From: Bromus sterilis
Lineage: Eukaryota > Streptophyta > Magnoliopsida > Poales > Poaceae
Direction: 5' to 3'
Assembly: GCA_950022295.1 (NCBI GenBank)
Contig: OX465598.1
Span: 171,076,001-171,140,000 of the forward strand
DNA: 64,000 nucleotides
This document shows, in pieces, positions 21,852 to 34,500 of the stretch (the stretch's first letter is position 1; each line of letters begins with the position of its first letter). Position numbers and translations under genes: made by a program. The notes beneath the pieces are model-generated. The model ran no database searches. It worked only from the letters and a program-made list of their open reading frames with translations, and was not told where the DNA came from.

Positions 21852-24620
21852 CCTGGTGCCTCTGTAAGGCCCGACATGCGGTACTGTTCCAGATCTAGAT
21901 GTTTCCATCCAGATCCGGGGACGAAGCACATATCGATCCCACCGTGACATATGACGAAGTCGTATGCCCCGGATTTCCAACATGATATCACAACATTACA
22001 GATACAAGGATACAACATCTCATACAATTGGCATACAACTGCCTTAATACAATACATCAGCGAAAGATACATGTCTGAGTACAGACTACAATCAAATGCC
22101 TAGTGGCAAAGAGAAAATCATCGATCCCCATAACCACACAGGTCCAGGCCCTCAGCCGGGATCCGCCTAACTAGTCGTCGTCGAGTCTCCACGTGAAACG
22201 TCGATCACCGTACCTGTTGTCGATCAAGAATCCTGAAAAGAGTTTGGGGGTAGTATCATGAGTACATAAGTACTCAGCATCCAACTGTAGTGGTCAACTG
22301 ACCCAGCAAGGACTTCATCACTTGTCATTCTAGGACAACTAGTAGTTTACGGTAAGGATGGGGTAAGTGGTGAGGTTGCTGCCGCACTAGCATTTATAAA
22401 GTCGCTAACGATCTAGAGAGTAAGATAAGAAGCCAAGCATTCGATGAGGAATCGCCTCCAACAAGTCTGATATCCACCTACTTACGCAAGCATAACACCT
22501 ATCCTATCCTTGTCCTCCTCTTCGCATCCCGAGGAAGAAGAAGAAGCAGTCTAGGCACACACACGTTGATCAAGTTATATTAATATTAACTCAGTTGTTG
22601 TTGTTTATGAACAAGGAGTAGGTCTCAAGTCATCCATAACCGTGGACACAGCTTCTCGAAAATATTTAACCCTGCAGGGGTGTACCAACTGCCCATTACA
22701 AGGCTCCGCACGCACGCCCATCTCTCTCAGTTGCTACCCATGATAGGCAACCATTTTATGATTTAGTCCCAAGAGATCCGGAACGACAGGTCCCTCTAGC
22801 TAACAACGAAAAAATCCGGGGTGGACCAACAGAGAAACCATGTCTCAGCTGGCCCAAGTTATTTTAAAGAATATCTGCCAGGAGCGACCCAACTGACACA
22901 CACATGGTTTTCAAATGGTAAATCAGCTTGGGCCACCACTAGAAATGTTTGAAGCTAGATAGGTAAGAAAAGGGGACCCCATAAAATCCCACACGCGGTT
23001 AGGCACGCTCAGTCTTAAAACCAATACCCGGAACTCGGATCCTAGGTGACTCAAATGGAACAAGGCGTCGGGGCGGGATAGCCTAGACCTTCCATCCTTC
23101 ATCGAATATAGTCAACATTATAATAATCATATCATCAACAACAATATAATAATGTGATAACCCAAACCAAAAGTATCAGGGTAACATCGTAGCATCCTAA
23201 GCATGCATACTAAGCAGGGGCTGAGAAACGAGCAATAGTAACATAGCAGTACAAGGTTTGCTGGGAGGGGACATGGTTGTATCGGTTTGAAAGAGGCTGT
23301 AAACATGTGGTAGGATCAAACATCGTACCTATCCTAGACTAGCATGCAAACCGCTGGCTGAAATAGAATGGATCATAAGTAATGTATAGTCCTTGCCTGT
23401 TGATAAGTCGGGTTCCGAAGGTGTAGTTGATCGCAAGCTCGCACCGTCTCCGGGAGTAACCGCGGGAGCACACAAGACGATAAACACTGGAAAGCAATCA
23501 ACGAGCAAGCATCTATTACTACGAAGCAAACACGAGCAAGCATCAACAAGAAGGCAACACGAGACATCGCACCTACCGTCGAGAGCGGTTACTAACAAGT
23601 TAAGCGGAGTACTCGTCACACACAACGATACCGCACGTTTACGGTGGTTCAAGTTGTTTAGGTACAGGTGATGAACAAAGTTGTTAACATGGAAAAACAC
23701 AGAATCATGGCACAGCACACAAACATGGCAACAGGTTAAGCATAAGGTAAACTATCTATGCTAGTCAATTTAAGCGAGGCACAACCTAAACATGGCATCC
23801 ACTAAGTACCCCACGACATTTAAAACATTTTGTACTGTTCTGCCCTAAACCATATTTTAGGTTGGTTAACAGCAGCAAACAATAGCATAAACACAAAGTA
23901 CATGAAAAACTAATCAAGTTACATATAAAGAACACTCCAAACGGAGTTACGGTCAAAAAGATACAAGCAAAACAAGTTTGGAACACAAGCTGCCAAACAT
24001 CAGGAAGCACACTTTAGAGCAATGCATAAACAGGGTAATGAATGCAAACATGCTCACAAATGATATGCAACTAAAGTAGACATGGCATGGAAGGCATGGC
24101 AAATAGAATCATGCAAAAAGCCATCATGGATCACTAGTTATAAGCAACACAAAAAGCTATAAACATTACTGGTCTAGGACTTAGTGAAAATCAAGAAAAC
24201 AGGGCATAAACTGTTATTTTCATGCTGTATAAATAGGGGTATAACTATATGCAAAAGTGCAGCAACATGACATAGCAATATATGGGCATGAAATAAACAT
24301 GATGATGATCAGGTAAAAACAAGAATCAAGGTCATAAGCATCATAGATCAAAAGATATTAAGCAAACAACATCGCATCGGAACGTTACAGACTTAGTGAA
24401 AAACAGAGGTGGTTGTCAACAACAGCGGCATAGCAACTTTGGAGCAGAATATAACTATTATCGGGAATGTAAACATGACAATGCAATACATATAATGGAA
24501 GTATACATGATGCTTAACATTATGCAAAAAGAATCAATGCAATAGGCCTCATGGATGTGTCACAATCATCATGCAAACTTGCAATAAAATAACAACAACA
24601 GCACATAACAGAAAATAATA

Positions 24621-24714
24621 CTCCCTCCGATTCATAATAAGTGTCGCTCATCTAGTATAAAGTTTGTACTAGCTTAGTACAAAATGAGCGACACTTTTTA
24701 TGGATCAGAGGGAG
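24621..24714. mobile_element. Stowaway-type MITE
   Basis: 94 bp with terminal inverted repeats ctccctccg / ggagggag (partly decayed at the right: gatcagagggag), TA duplications at 24619-24620 and 24715-24716, and an internal palindrome (gtgtcgctcat / atgagcgacac). The arrangement is like Athos/Hades-type Stowaways of Triticeae (Tc1/Mariner superfamily). It is absent from copy 1 of the giant LTR, so it entered copy 2 after the two diverged. Confidence 0.9.
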
Positions 24715-25744
24715 TAGCAGTTAACAGCCTGATGCCCACTTCAACAGTGATTAACAATATCAAGATGGCCTCAAATCAAAATGCTCAAAAAAGATGAACT
24801 GAAGTACACACAATTCTAAACTATTTTCCTTTTTGGCGCATCGTGATCCGAGCTACAGATTACTCACAAATCTACTCGCAAAATTGAATCAACAGCAATA
24901 CATTCCAGACTTAGAAAAAAATAACCACTGATAAAAAAAACAAAAAAAAACAAAGGGGGAGCTCGGCCTGCTCACCACATGGGTTTCGGGGCAAGGCTTA
25001 ACTGGATCTCGCACAGTGCGAGGAACCAGCGCGGGCCGGGGGATGTGGGCCAGCTGGGACGCTGGATCTAGCCGGCCCGCTACTGGCAGTGACGGTGGCC
25101 TGGCTGGCCGTTCTGCTGGCTCCGACCGCGGCGGCGACGGCCGCTCCCGAAGATGCCGGCAAGGCGGCGCAGGTAAAGGAGGCCGGTGAAGCGCAGGGGA
25201 GGCCGGACCTTGGCGTGGCTTCGCCGGATCCGGTGGCTGAGGTGGCCGGTGGGGTCTTGGCGGCGTGGGGCGAGCTGCGGACGCTGGCGGCGGCTCGAGC
25301 TCGGCTTAGCCTTGTTCATGGCGCGGCCACCTGTGAGAGAAGAGGGAGAGGGACGACGGTGAGGTGAAGGGGAAGGAGAGGAGAAAGGAAAGGGGCGCGA
25401 GGAGGAGGTGGGCGCGGCGCCGACGCGGCTGGCCGGCAGCCGGCAGCTCGCCAGAATCGCGGGCGCCGCGGTCGGGGCTCCACGGGGTGGCGCGGCCCAG
25501 ATCGGCCTGAGGTGGGCTTGGCGGCGGTGGTGCGGGACCGCGCGGCCCGGATTGGTAGGAGAGGCGGCTGGGAGGCTGTGGGACTCTAGCTGAGCCGCAG
25601 ATCGGCCAGATCGACGACTCTGGTGGCCTGGAGGGCTAGGGTTTCGAGAATTGGGCCTAGGGAGGCTGAAATTTGAGGGCATTTCAGCGGGGTGGCTGCA
25701 ATTTTTGGCTAGGGAAACCCTAGAAATGGGTGGGAGAGTGGTGG

Positions 25745-25755
25745 TATTTATATAA
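25745..25755 (-). promoter_or_regulatory. TATA box of the giant LTR
   Basis: On the minus strand the sequence reads ggttatataaatacc, followed by an aaccctag-type leader. It is the best core promoter in the LTR and supports minus-strand sense. Confidence 0.55.
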
Positions 25756-26221
25756 CCCAGGTGGCTGGCAATTTGCAAAAACATCCCCGGTTTTTCTCTC
25801 GCGTGCGCGTTGTTTATGTTTCTGACCGCCGGGGGTCCGCAGGACCTCCGATTCGGGTAAAACTTCGAACTGCGCGATCAGCGCGTCGAGCCGGCGGCGT
25901 TCACCTCGCGCTGGAACCGTTCCGAGAACACTTTCCGGCGCACTATAAAAATAACCCGTTTAATTATTAAACGGGGTTTTTCGTTTCGTTGGCTGCGGCT
26001 GGTCTCGTGCGGTTTTCGCGACGGTGATCGGGTGAAACCCGGTGTTTCAAAGGTCGAGTGTCAGGGTGGCAAGGGTCGGTCTCCGTCTGGTACGAGATAA
26101 GAGGGGGAAAATAATCGCCGATCGATAAATATCGGATGCAAACACCGCCAACAAATCAGACAATCAAACAATTCACACCAAAAACAAATTTTTTAATTTT
26201 TGTGAAATCTGGGTTGTTACA

Positions 26222-27522
26222 GCCTCCCTTCAGCCTATATTTACCTCGCGTACCGAAAACCCTCAGGAATCCCTCCGTTACGCGATTTTCACCACTGTTC
26301 CGCCGCCACCGCCGTGATCCCGAGATCAGGATCGCCAGAAGACCATTTCCCGACACCCTTCCGGAGGGAGGATCGATCTCCGGGAGCTCCTCCACCACCA
26401 TGAGCGCTTCCCGAATGTGCCGTGAGTAGTCCCCCTTGCACCATGGGTCCATGATCAGTAGCTATGTTATGTTTTCTCCCCAATCGTGTGCCTCAATTCT
26501 TAGCCCTTGTGAGCTTCCCTACATGATCAAGGCACATATGTATTAGTTTCTGTGTTGCTATGCTGTGTTTGCTGGGATCCGATGGATTATGAGATTATGT
26601 TCAGATTATGATGAGTAATATATTTTGTTTACCTTTTATGTTTTAGTTCTTGAGTATTCTTGCATGTTCTACGTTGCTTTTTAGTTCTTTGGCCAAGTAG
26701 TAGATGGTGACTCCAAGAGGGAGTGTTATGCTTGATTGTGGGTTCATGCCCCCGATGTCTAGCTTGAGTGACAGAAACATGAGACTAGGGGATGTGATGT
26801 TGCCACCAGGGAGAAAACAACGGTGCTTGTAACTGCGGTTGCAAGGATTGTTTACCTTACGCATAGTTTGATAATGCAGTTGTCTGTTGCTTTGATCCTA
26901 CAGTTTGGATGGGGTTCACAACTTAATACCAGCGAGATGTTCTGGATAAATATCTCAGTGTGGATGATTAGTTACTAGATGCTGATGAATAAACGGTCTA
27001 CTCGTCCCAGTGTACTGCCCATACGATTGAGCCTCTAGCTTTCTTGTAGCATAATTAGCATTGCGGTGCGTTTATAATTCTGTCAATTGCCTAGCTATAA
27101 TTTGTTCACCCAACATAGTTGTTTATCTTCTTTTGGGAGAGAGACATCACTAGTGAAAGTCATGGGACCCCGGTCCATATTTCCACCATAGTTTACACCG
27201 TTCGTCTTTACTTCTTTTATTTCCTTTTTGTTGCAATCACTACTATTATTTCCACCCTTGTGTTTTGATCCTTTGTAAACAAAAAGACCGGAGGGATTGA
27301 CAACCTCTCTGACTCATTGGGAGCAATGTTATTTGCGTATGTGTGCAGGTCCATGACTCCCTAGCCAGAGCTAAAATTCCGACGCCGTTGTCACCTACTT
27401 GTTGCACTTGGAGTCCTACGGGATTGATAACCTTGGTATCTTCAATGAGGGAAATTTACCGCTATCTGCATCATATCCATCCACTTGGGGTAACCAGTGA
27501 GGAGGTTTATCTGCACCCATCA
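26222..27522 (+). mobile_element. E3 5' LTR, truncated
   Basis: Matches E1-group LTRs from the ggcctatatttacc landmark to the terminal cacccatca. A further 11 bp or so of it lie before giant LTR copy 2 (about 21852-21862), which inserted into it. The first 350 bp of the LTR are missing through a deletion that joined it to giant LTR copy 1. The PBS follows 11 nt after the end. Confidence 0.85.
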
Positions 27523-27533
27523 AGCTAAATTTC

Positions 27534-27550
27534 TGGCGCCGTTTCCGGGA
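27534..27550 (+). other. E3 primer-binding site
   Basis: tggcgccgtttccggga, a tRNA-Asp-type PBS with one substitution and otherwise like that of the Athila element. Confidence 0.85.
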
Positions 27551-27697
27551 ACTCCAGTCTACAAGATAGCAGAGTTGCACACTATCTTGTACCTTTACTT
27601 TTTAGTCTTGTTAGTTTACTTTCTAGTTTTTGCTTTTCAGTCTATATCAAAAACCACAAAAAAATTAGTTACTTTGCTCTTGCCTGATGCTATTACT

Positions 27698-28226
27698 ATG
27701 GGTTCCACTAGCATTGAAATTTGCCCCAGGCACGGAACTCCTAGTTGGGACACCTCTAACGATTTTGAGCTTTGCAATTATGTTTGTCACTATAACTATT
27801 ATGTTTGCACCCCTATTAGTAGACCTTTCCTGAAGTATGATTTGAGAGATCAATTTTCTGAGAAAGGAGAGGATGCTATCTATCACTTGGACAATAATAA
27901 TGAGAGGGTGTGTGATGAACAAAAACCTCCTGGGATGGATAGTGACCAATTCAAACTAAATTTCTTTGATTATTACCTCCGTGGGAAACAAAAGAAGTGG
28001 TTCCATTCCCTATCCCCTTGTAAGAAAAACACTTGGGACAATTGAAAAAATTCCTTTTTGATAGAGTTTTTCTTTAGAGAACTTGATTTTGATAATCGCA
28101 CTCTTCCTGATGTTATTAATATTTTGCAAAGAATGGCCAAAGACCCCCACACAAGTTCACTTAGCATTGCCTTCACCGAGCATATCACAAATGATCTTAT
28201 CAAAGCTAGGGAGGATAAACTTAAAT
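27698..28226 (+). pseudogene. gag: E3 gag remnant
   Basis: Gag-like frame from the ATG at 27698, 147 nt after the PBS. Residues around FFDYYLRGKQKKWFHSLSP fit the helical capsid pattern of Gypsy gags (a WF/W-x-SL motif followed by TWD). A stop at 28043-28045 and a one-base shift interrupt it. The continuation (RELDFDNRTLPDV, then a stop at about 28225) is short. No zinc knuckle is left. This gag is unrelated by eye to the E1 module and to the E4 gag, although the LTRs are shared. Confidence 0.65.
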
Positions 28227-28350
28227 AAGAGGTTTGTATTCCTAGAAAACTAGAGGATGGTTGGGATCCTATGGTCAAGATCAAATTGAATATTTTTTCT
28301 TGCTTTTATTTATGTGATGCTGGAGCTATGCCTCCGTTTTACCCAAAAGA

Positions 28351-28625
28351 ATGTATGATATGCTTGAATTGAGACCTTTTGATCCTTGTTCTTTTGGTGT
28401 TTGTCTTGTTGATTCTTCCATAAAGAAACCTTTAGGAAGGATTGATGTGTTCTTAAAGTTGTCAGTGATAATTATGTTCCCGTTGATTTTCTTGTCATGG
28501 GCATTGAGTGTGATCGCTCATGTCCAATTATTTTGGGACGCCCTTTTCTCCGCACCGTTGGTGCTATCATTGATATGAAAGAAGGGACTATAATATTCCA
28601 ATTACCCCTAAAAAAGGGAATGTAA
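28351..28625 (+). pseudogene. E3 retroviral-type aspartic protease remnant
   Basis: Degenerate C-terminal half of a pepsin-like retroelement protease. Across two frames one reads KKPLGRID, then VDFLVMGIE, then CPIILGRPFLRT, then GAIIDMKEG. These correspond to the blocks downstream of the active-site Asp in Athila protease (compare FGRPFLRTCGAIIDCKKG at 10650-10700). The active-site triplet is not seen. No RT or integrase follows, so E3 is a gag-protease type non-autonomous element. Confidence 0.65.
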
Positions 28626-29802
28626 ATCTTCCATAGAAAGAAGATTAAGTTACCATTTGAGTCTGTTACATGAGCAAGCTATTCCTTTGATATTGATAAA
28701 ACTTTATCTTGTTGCTTCATGCCTAGCTCAAAGGCATACAAGAAAGCGCTTAGTGGGAGGCAACCCAAAATGTTTTTAATTTCAACTTTTTGTAGTCTTG
28801 ATGTTTTTTACTACAGTAGCAACATCATTGTATCTTTATTTTCAAGCTTTCTGCCATGTTTAACCTCCGTTTGCAAGAAAAATCAAAAGTTGTAACATGT
28901 TTTCCAGAAAACAGAATATGTTTGCTCCATTGAAAAAAATCTCAAAACTCACCAGATCAGCTTTTTGATCTGAATTGTTTTGACAGTATGTTCTATACAA
29001 TTGACTTTCGGCAGTCTGTTCTGAGTTTTCTGATTTGAGTTGCAGAAGTACCCCTAACAAATTATTTACTATAGTTGGTCTGTTTTTTCCAGATTCTGCC
29101 ATGTTTTGTGTTTTCACCGTTTTGCAAATCTTAAGCTTGCTTTTTCTTTGCAAAAAAATTTCGGCAATCTTGAGAAACAGTAGCTCTTCCTAAAAATCTT
29201 TATTTCCAGTAGAGGAAAATTATTTTATTATGGGCACGAACCCCTCTAATCAGCTTATGATGAGTTTCGTATGAAGGGAGTTTTCAAGTGTGCGAAGGAA
29301 GAGGATAAAAGAAGATCCGGGAGTGTCGAAAGCTCAAGCGCCTAAGCTTGGGGATGCCCTCGTGCATCCCCTTCTCCATCAACAATCATCAGTTCATCCT
29401 TCTCCACGCTATATTTTTATTAATTCATATGTTATGTGCTCTGCTTGGAGCGTCTTGCATTTATTTTTTAGTTTGTTTTCTTTTTCTTGATGTTCATAAC
29501 AAGTTGGACCCTATCCTACATTGTTTGGGAGAGAAACACGCTCCACTCCACCCTAGAACACAACATAGTTTTCATGCTTATCTTTGTTGAGTGTTCTTTA
29601 TCTTTTTCTAGCTGCTATCATGTTTAGCTCTTGTTTTTCATGCTTATCTTTTAAGAGCTTTTATTTAGGTTGTTTACTTTGGAACTCTCTTGAGTTTTCA
29701 TGCTTATCTTGTTTAGAGACTTGGCCTGCTTCACTGAGTTTTGTGTCTTGACTTGAGTAGGTGATTGAGGTTGCTATTATAAGTATAGTTGTAACTTGCA
29801 AT
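28626..29802 (+). other. E3 3' internal region, left part
   Basis: Non-coding and T-rich, matching E1 3230-4350 inverted. It contains the gggaggcaaccc block (28758-28770) and the repeated catcccc stretch near 29350-29385. It ends with TSD gcaat (29798-29802) where Copia element C inserted, and resumes at 59519. Confidence 0.7.
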
Positions 29803-31580
29803 TGTTGGCGTTCGGGGCAGTAAAAAATAATTTTTCTTATCCTATGAGACCCAAGCCCAAGACCTATGCTATGGCGATGCAAGTAACAGATGGAATAGGT
29901 CACATACCATTATGTAGTCTGTTAAGCGGGAAACGTTCCCGCGTGAACATGGTTGATGTAGTCGTACCGGAAATCCCTGATGTCAAGCAGATCCATGATG
30001 ACTATGATAGCCACCCGGTCCTTGTAGACCGATGACGGGATTGCGTCCCTGTCGGAACGTTATCGGTGAAGACACCGCGATACGGACACAACGATGAAGT
30101 AGCACACAAGTGTAGTGCCTCGCGGCATTACACACATACAGTGTACCCGACGTCCCTTCGGGCTCCGAACCAGGCGAGCAGCGGAAAGAAGATGGATACG
30201 GATCCCGATTACAGCAGCACGATGGCGTGCGTATGGTGGAGAAATCCCCGACCAAGTGTATACTCCAAACGAGGGGAGTCCACTCGAGGAAGGAGAAAGG
30301 AGTAAGCGAGATGAGAAACTTGTCTTAAAATTCCATGAAGAAAAAAAGGACCCCCACCCCTCCTTATATAGGCCAAGGAGGGGGCACACCTCCCTCCACT
30401 TCCCATGGGGTACTAAACCAAAGGGAGAGGGGAGAGGGTGCGCCATGGGGAGGTGGGCCCCTCTCTTGGCGCATGGCCCAAGGGGGGAGCTATCTCCTTC
30501 CCCTAATGGGCCTCTTTAGGCCCATATGCCTTTTATTCCATTTTTAAATATATTTAATTATATTTTAATATTTAATTATGTTAATTAAATAATAAAACAT
30601 ATTTAAACATTATTAAATAATATTTTGAACCTTTCAAGATACCCAGAACAATTTCCGGCCTCCACCGGAACAATTTCGGTGTTCTCTCTTATTTCTCCAG
30701 TGATCCCGAATCAATCCTTATTGTGTCGAATACCCTTAAGTGTGACACCCTACGGTCCGGGAAACAGCAGACATGATCAAGACACTCTCTTAATCAATGA
30801 TCATCGATCAGACCTGGTTACAATCCGAGAAGGCCCTTGCGCTTCCATCGAATGAAACCTCATCGTTGTTGGATCCGTTTAACGTTGAGCATGGTCCCTT
30901 TGTCCTGCGGTACTTTGTTTGTCCGAGGTTTGATCGCCGGTATCCAATATACCTAGTTCACCCTCGTTATCGACAAACATGTTTACTCGTTCCTGTGATA
31001 TTGCAACCCCGTGACCTAGTCACACGTTTGCGCAAACTTTATGATGCAATATCACCGAGTGGGACCAGAGTACCTATCCGTCACTCGGATGGACAAATCC
31101 CGCTTTGATCTATTTGCATACTCATCAACATATCTATTTCGGCTACCCAAAGTGAAGCTTTATGGCCAACATATTTCTTCCAGGCGGTGGGTTGCAAATC
31201 AAAGCATCTTCATAGATAGCAATTACGTATGATCATTACGGTCAAAGGATCTAGTCACTACGTTATAGTTATTGCAATGTTGAACTATGTGACAGGATTA
31301 CATTGCAACACTTCTGGTGGGTGTATGTCCATCATATCATTATCCCAATGATACGACTCCATTGCCAATAGCTTATTTACATCTCATGATCAGGAAACCT
31401 TGATTATTAATTGCCCAATGGACTAGTATACTAGAGTTAACTAAGGACCTGGTTGTTTTATACCACACGTGTATTAATATTTCCGATTAATACAGTTATA
31501 GCACAATATAAAAATTAGTATGAACTAATGTAATATGCCAATAAACATATTTTATTTGCCTCTAGGGCACATTCCCAACA
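29803..31580 (-). mobile_element. C 3' LTR
   Basis: Plus-strand ends tgttggcgttcgg and gggcacattcccaaca. A TATA box (tatata, 30365-30370, sense minus) lies between a purine-rich block and a GC-rich one. ORFs in this stretch (about 30060-30520) have matching counterparts in the other LTR and are LTR sequence, not genes. Confidence 0.9.
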
Positions 31581-34500
31581 TTCTCCCACTTGCACTATAG
31601 TACAAATAATCTAGTTGCATTGTTCTATGGATCATAACTCCATATCATCTATATGGTTATTGATCAAGCTTGCTTGTGGAAAAGGTTGTATCAACGGTCT
31701 GGGTACCATTCAAATCCGTATGTCCTTTTGCAAATCATTAATGTCACCTAGTTTGACATTACTTCATTATCCATTATAATGACGAGGTATATATATATTT
31801 TTCGGTAGAGTGAGACTTCATTTGTTGTGTTTCAGCAATGACATCTGGTGGGTCACGTGGACTTTCCCATAGTCATGCACACTGAAAATCACTCAGTCAG
31901 AAGTCGAACTTCATAAGCCAAAATATAACTCCTACCACTTCTAAAGTAGACACATCAATGTAGATTTAATCCTTAGTGCATTGTCTGCAACTTTGATGTC
32001 TAGCCAAGTTTATTTCAACTTAGGCATTCATTAGTATGATATCTCACTTTTCTAGGTTAGTGTCAGAACTTGAACTAGCATAACATTTATGGTCAAGTTC
32101 ACTAACCTTTGCAAATTAGAGATGTATCCTCTGTTCTCTCCAGACACTGAAGGATAAACTTAACTCTTTGTTCAATGATTTACTCATAAATCATATCACA
32201 ACATGTTCTTCCTACTTAGACCTTGGGTTACATTACTTCGAGTAAAAAACTTTGGTCTTATATGAAAGAACCTTATGACAGAGGCTTAGATTATGTAGCA
32301 CATACATTTCTTTCTTTTATTTAACCATTGTTCTTGTACAGAGATTAACTCGATACTTCTCTTGGATATACAAGTAAGAACTGCCTTCTTAACTTGTCCC
32401 ATTCTAAACTCCTTCAGAATCTTATCCAGGAAAGTATTCTGACTCAATGTTATTAAATGCATTGATCTATCTTAATAGATTTTCAATGCTTAATACTTGT
32501 TCATCTTCATTTATGAAAGATTCAAATAATCATTAATACCAACTAGACCATTCACAATATGTTATCCATATATGAGAATGTTGGCATGCTCCCACTCAAA
32601 TATGTCAACCACATATAAGGCTAGGATAACACTATCATAGCTCCCACTCAAATATGTTCGTAACATATAAGACTAGGATAACATCCACATAGCTCCCACT
32701 CAAATATGTCATCCACATATTAAGTTCAGGATATAATACTCCCATAGCTCCCACTCAAAATATGTCGTCCACATGTTAAGTTTAGGAAACTATTAAGCTC
32801 CCACTCAGTTTCATGCAAATGCATGTTTCTCAATATTTTGGTTAAGTCCAAAATCACTTTGATCATCCATAAAATTGAGAATTCAGGTCACGAGACACTA
32901 CTATCCATATGTTTTTCAAAACCTTCTTGTTGTACCAATTACAACACTTCTTCAAATGTAGGATTTGAAGAAGTCAAGGTATTGATAACATTTTGGATCA
33001 ATTGCAGTGAATATCCCATTGACTCAAGCATCGCTACACATTGTAGTCAACCATTTGAATTTGTTAGAAACATTCTTTGTGACAAATCGATGTTGACGTC
33101 TTCTTTGACGTTCACATTTATTCCTTATAACTTTGAATTTATTGAGAATATCAAGTAACCTCCTTACTTGATAAGATTCAAGAAATCTGTAAATTTAACT
33201 CAATATAGGATTTCATGAATCATAGTCATATCTCATACTTAGGTCCACCATCACTTCTTCGTAGTTCGTAGGTATGTCTTGTTCCATTAACTTCACAAGT
33301 GAATCATGAATAACATTTTGCACAAGGGGCAAATATGTATTCTTGAATCCCACTTTGTTCAGTAAAAGCTTTAACCAAAACTTCATGATCATTATCATTA
33401 GTTTCTCCTCTAATTGTAGAGCTTTGGTTCCAGAACATATTCAGTTGCGCTACTCTGATATTTGGAGGCAAGGTCAATTACCTTGGTTGAACTTTCACTT
33501 TTCATCCATTAACACATTTATCAACAACATTTCTTGACAAACACCAAAACACTTAGCAACACAATTTTTGCTCTTTTGGTTCTAGTTGTGGAAGATGCAT
33601 CCATAGTTTTCTAAGGATACACTACAAAGATAATTTATCATATAAATCTAGTTTCCTAGAAACCACAACACACCATCACTTATATAGTGTTTGTTTACAC
33701 GAACTCAGAAGGTTCCCTATACTGTAGTGAGTGTTTGCATATTAAACTAATAATAACATAACTCGGTAAGAGATAACTTAGACCATACACTATTCAATAG
33801 AGTATGATTATAATGTTCAGGCACATCAACAATATTGAAGTGGTCCAAGCATTGTAATTTGTGAAACAACTTTCACAAGTCTTTATGCCCAAGACTAACT
33901 CAAAACATTTGTCACTTAGATCAAAACGTAGAGACTTGTCTTTCTTGTTAATTTAATACCCGTCTTCATTCTAAAATCCCTTTGATCACATCAAACTATT
34001 TCAGACTCATGTTTCAGTAGTGAATACACATATTCATCTAAGTTACATCTGAAGTTCACGAAATAATGGAATTCACTACTTGCTGAAATATGATACATCA
34101 CAATGTATGATATACAACAATCATCGCAATCTCTGTTTTACCAGAATGCGAGGTTTTAGTCATCTCACCTCAAGAGGCATGGTTTGCATGTGTCAAGAGA
34201 TCAAGTATCTCAAGACTCCATCATACCATTCATGACTTAAACTGTAGTGTCATTATTAAGTTCGGATAATTCTTGGCATTACAATATTTCTTATAAATGA
34301 TCAAACTACCATCATCAATATAAGCATAACTCATTCACAACGGTAATGTGACCATAAAAGATATCATTCATAAAAGGAGAACAACTGACTTGTTTCTCAC
34401 TAATATGAATAATTGTCTTTGCGAGATGCAAGACACAATAATAAAGTTCACACTCAAACGATCATAAATTTATTCATATAATTAATCAAATGATAGATGT

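Larger units (their letters stand above)
21863..26221 (-). mobile_element. Giant solo LTR, copy 2 (4.36 kb)
   Basis: Plus-strand ends are tgtaaggccc and gttgttaca, so in sense orientation it reads TGTAACAACCC to GGGCCTTACA. It is flanked by TSD gcctc at 21858-21862 and 26222-26226. There is no PBS, PPT or coding region, so it is a solo LTR. A TATA box on the minus strand and a GC-rich stretch downstream of it (25000-25600) give the sense direction. GC-rich frames in that stretch (for example 25080-25784, minus) are probably fortuitous. It inserted a few bases from the junction between copy 1 and the E3 LTR. Confidence 0.88.

Noticed and set aside
25080..25784. 234-codon GC-rich ORF on the minus strand
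   Set aside because: It lies in the GC-rich block of a giant LTR, has low-complexity Pro/Ser/Arg composition and its counterpart in copy 1 is not conserved as a frame.
18131..27522. A single long element bounded by the E1-type LTR pieces at 18131 and 27522
   Set aside because: The two LTR pieces are in opposite orientation and only the second is next to a PBS, so they belong to different insertions.
30060..30520. ORFs of about 130 codons around the C LTR
   Set aside because: They are within the LTR and recur, shifted or broken, in the other LTR; overlapping frames on both strands follow base composition.
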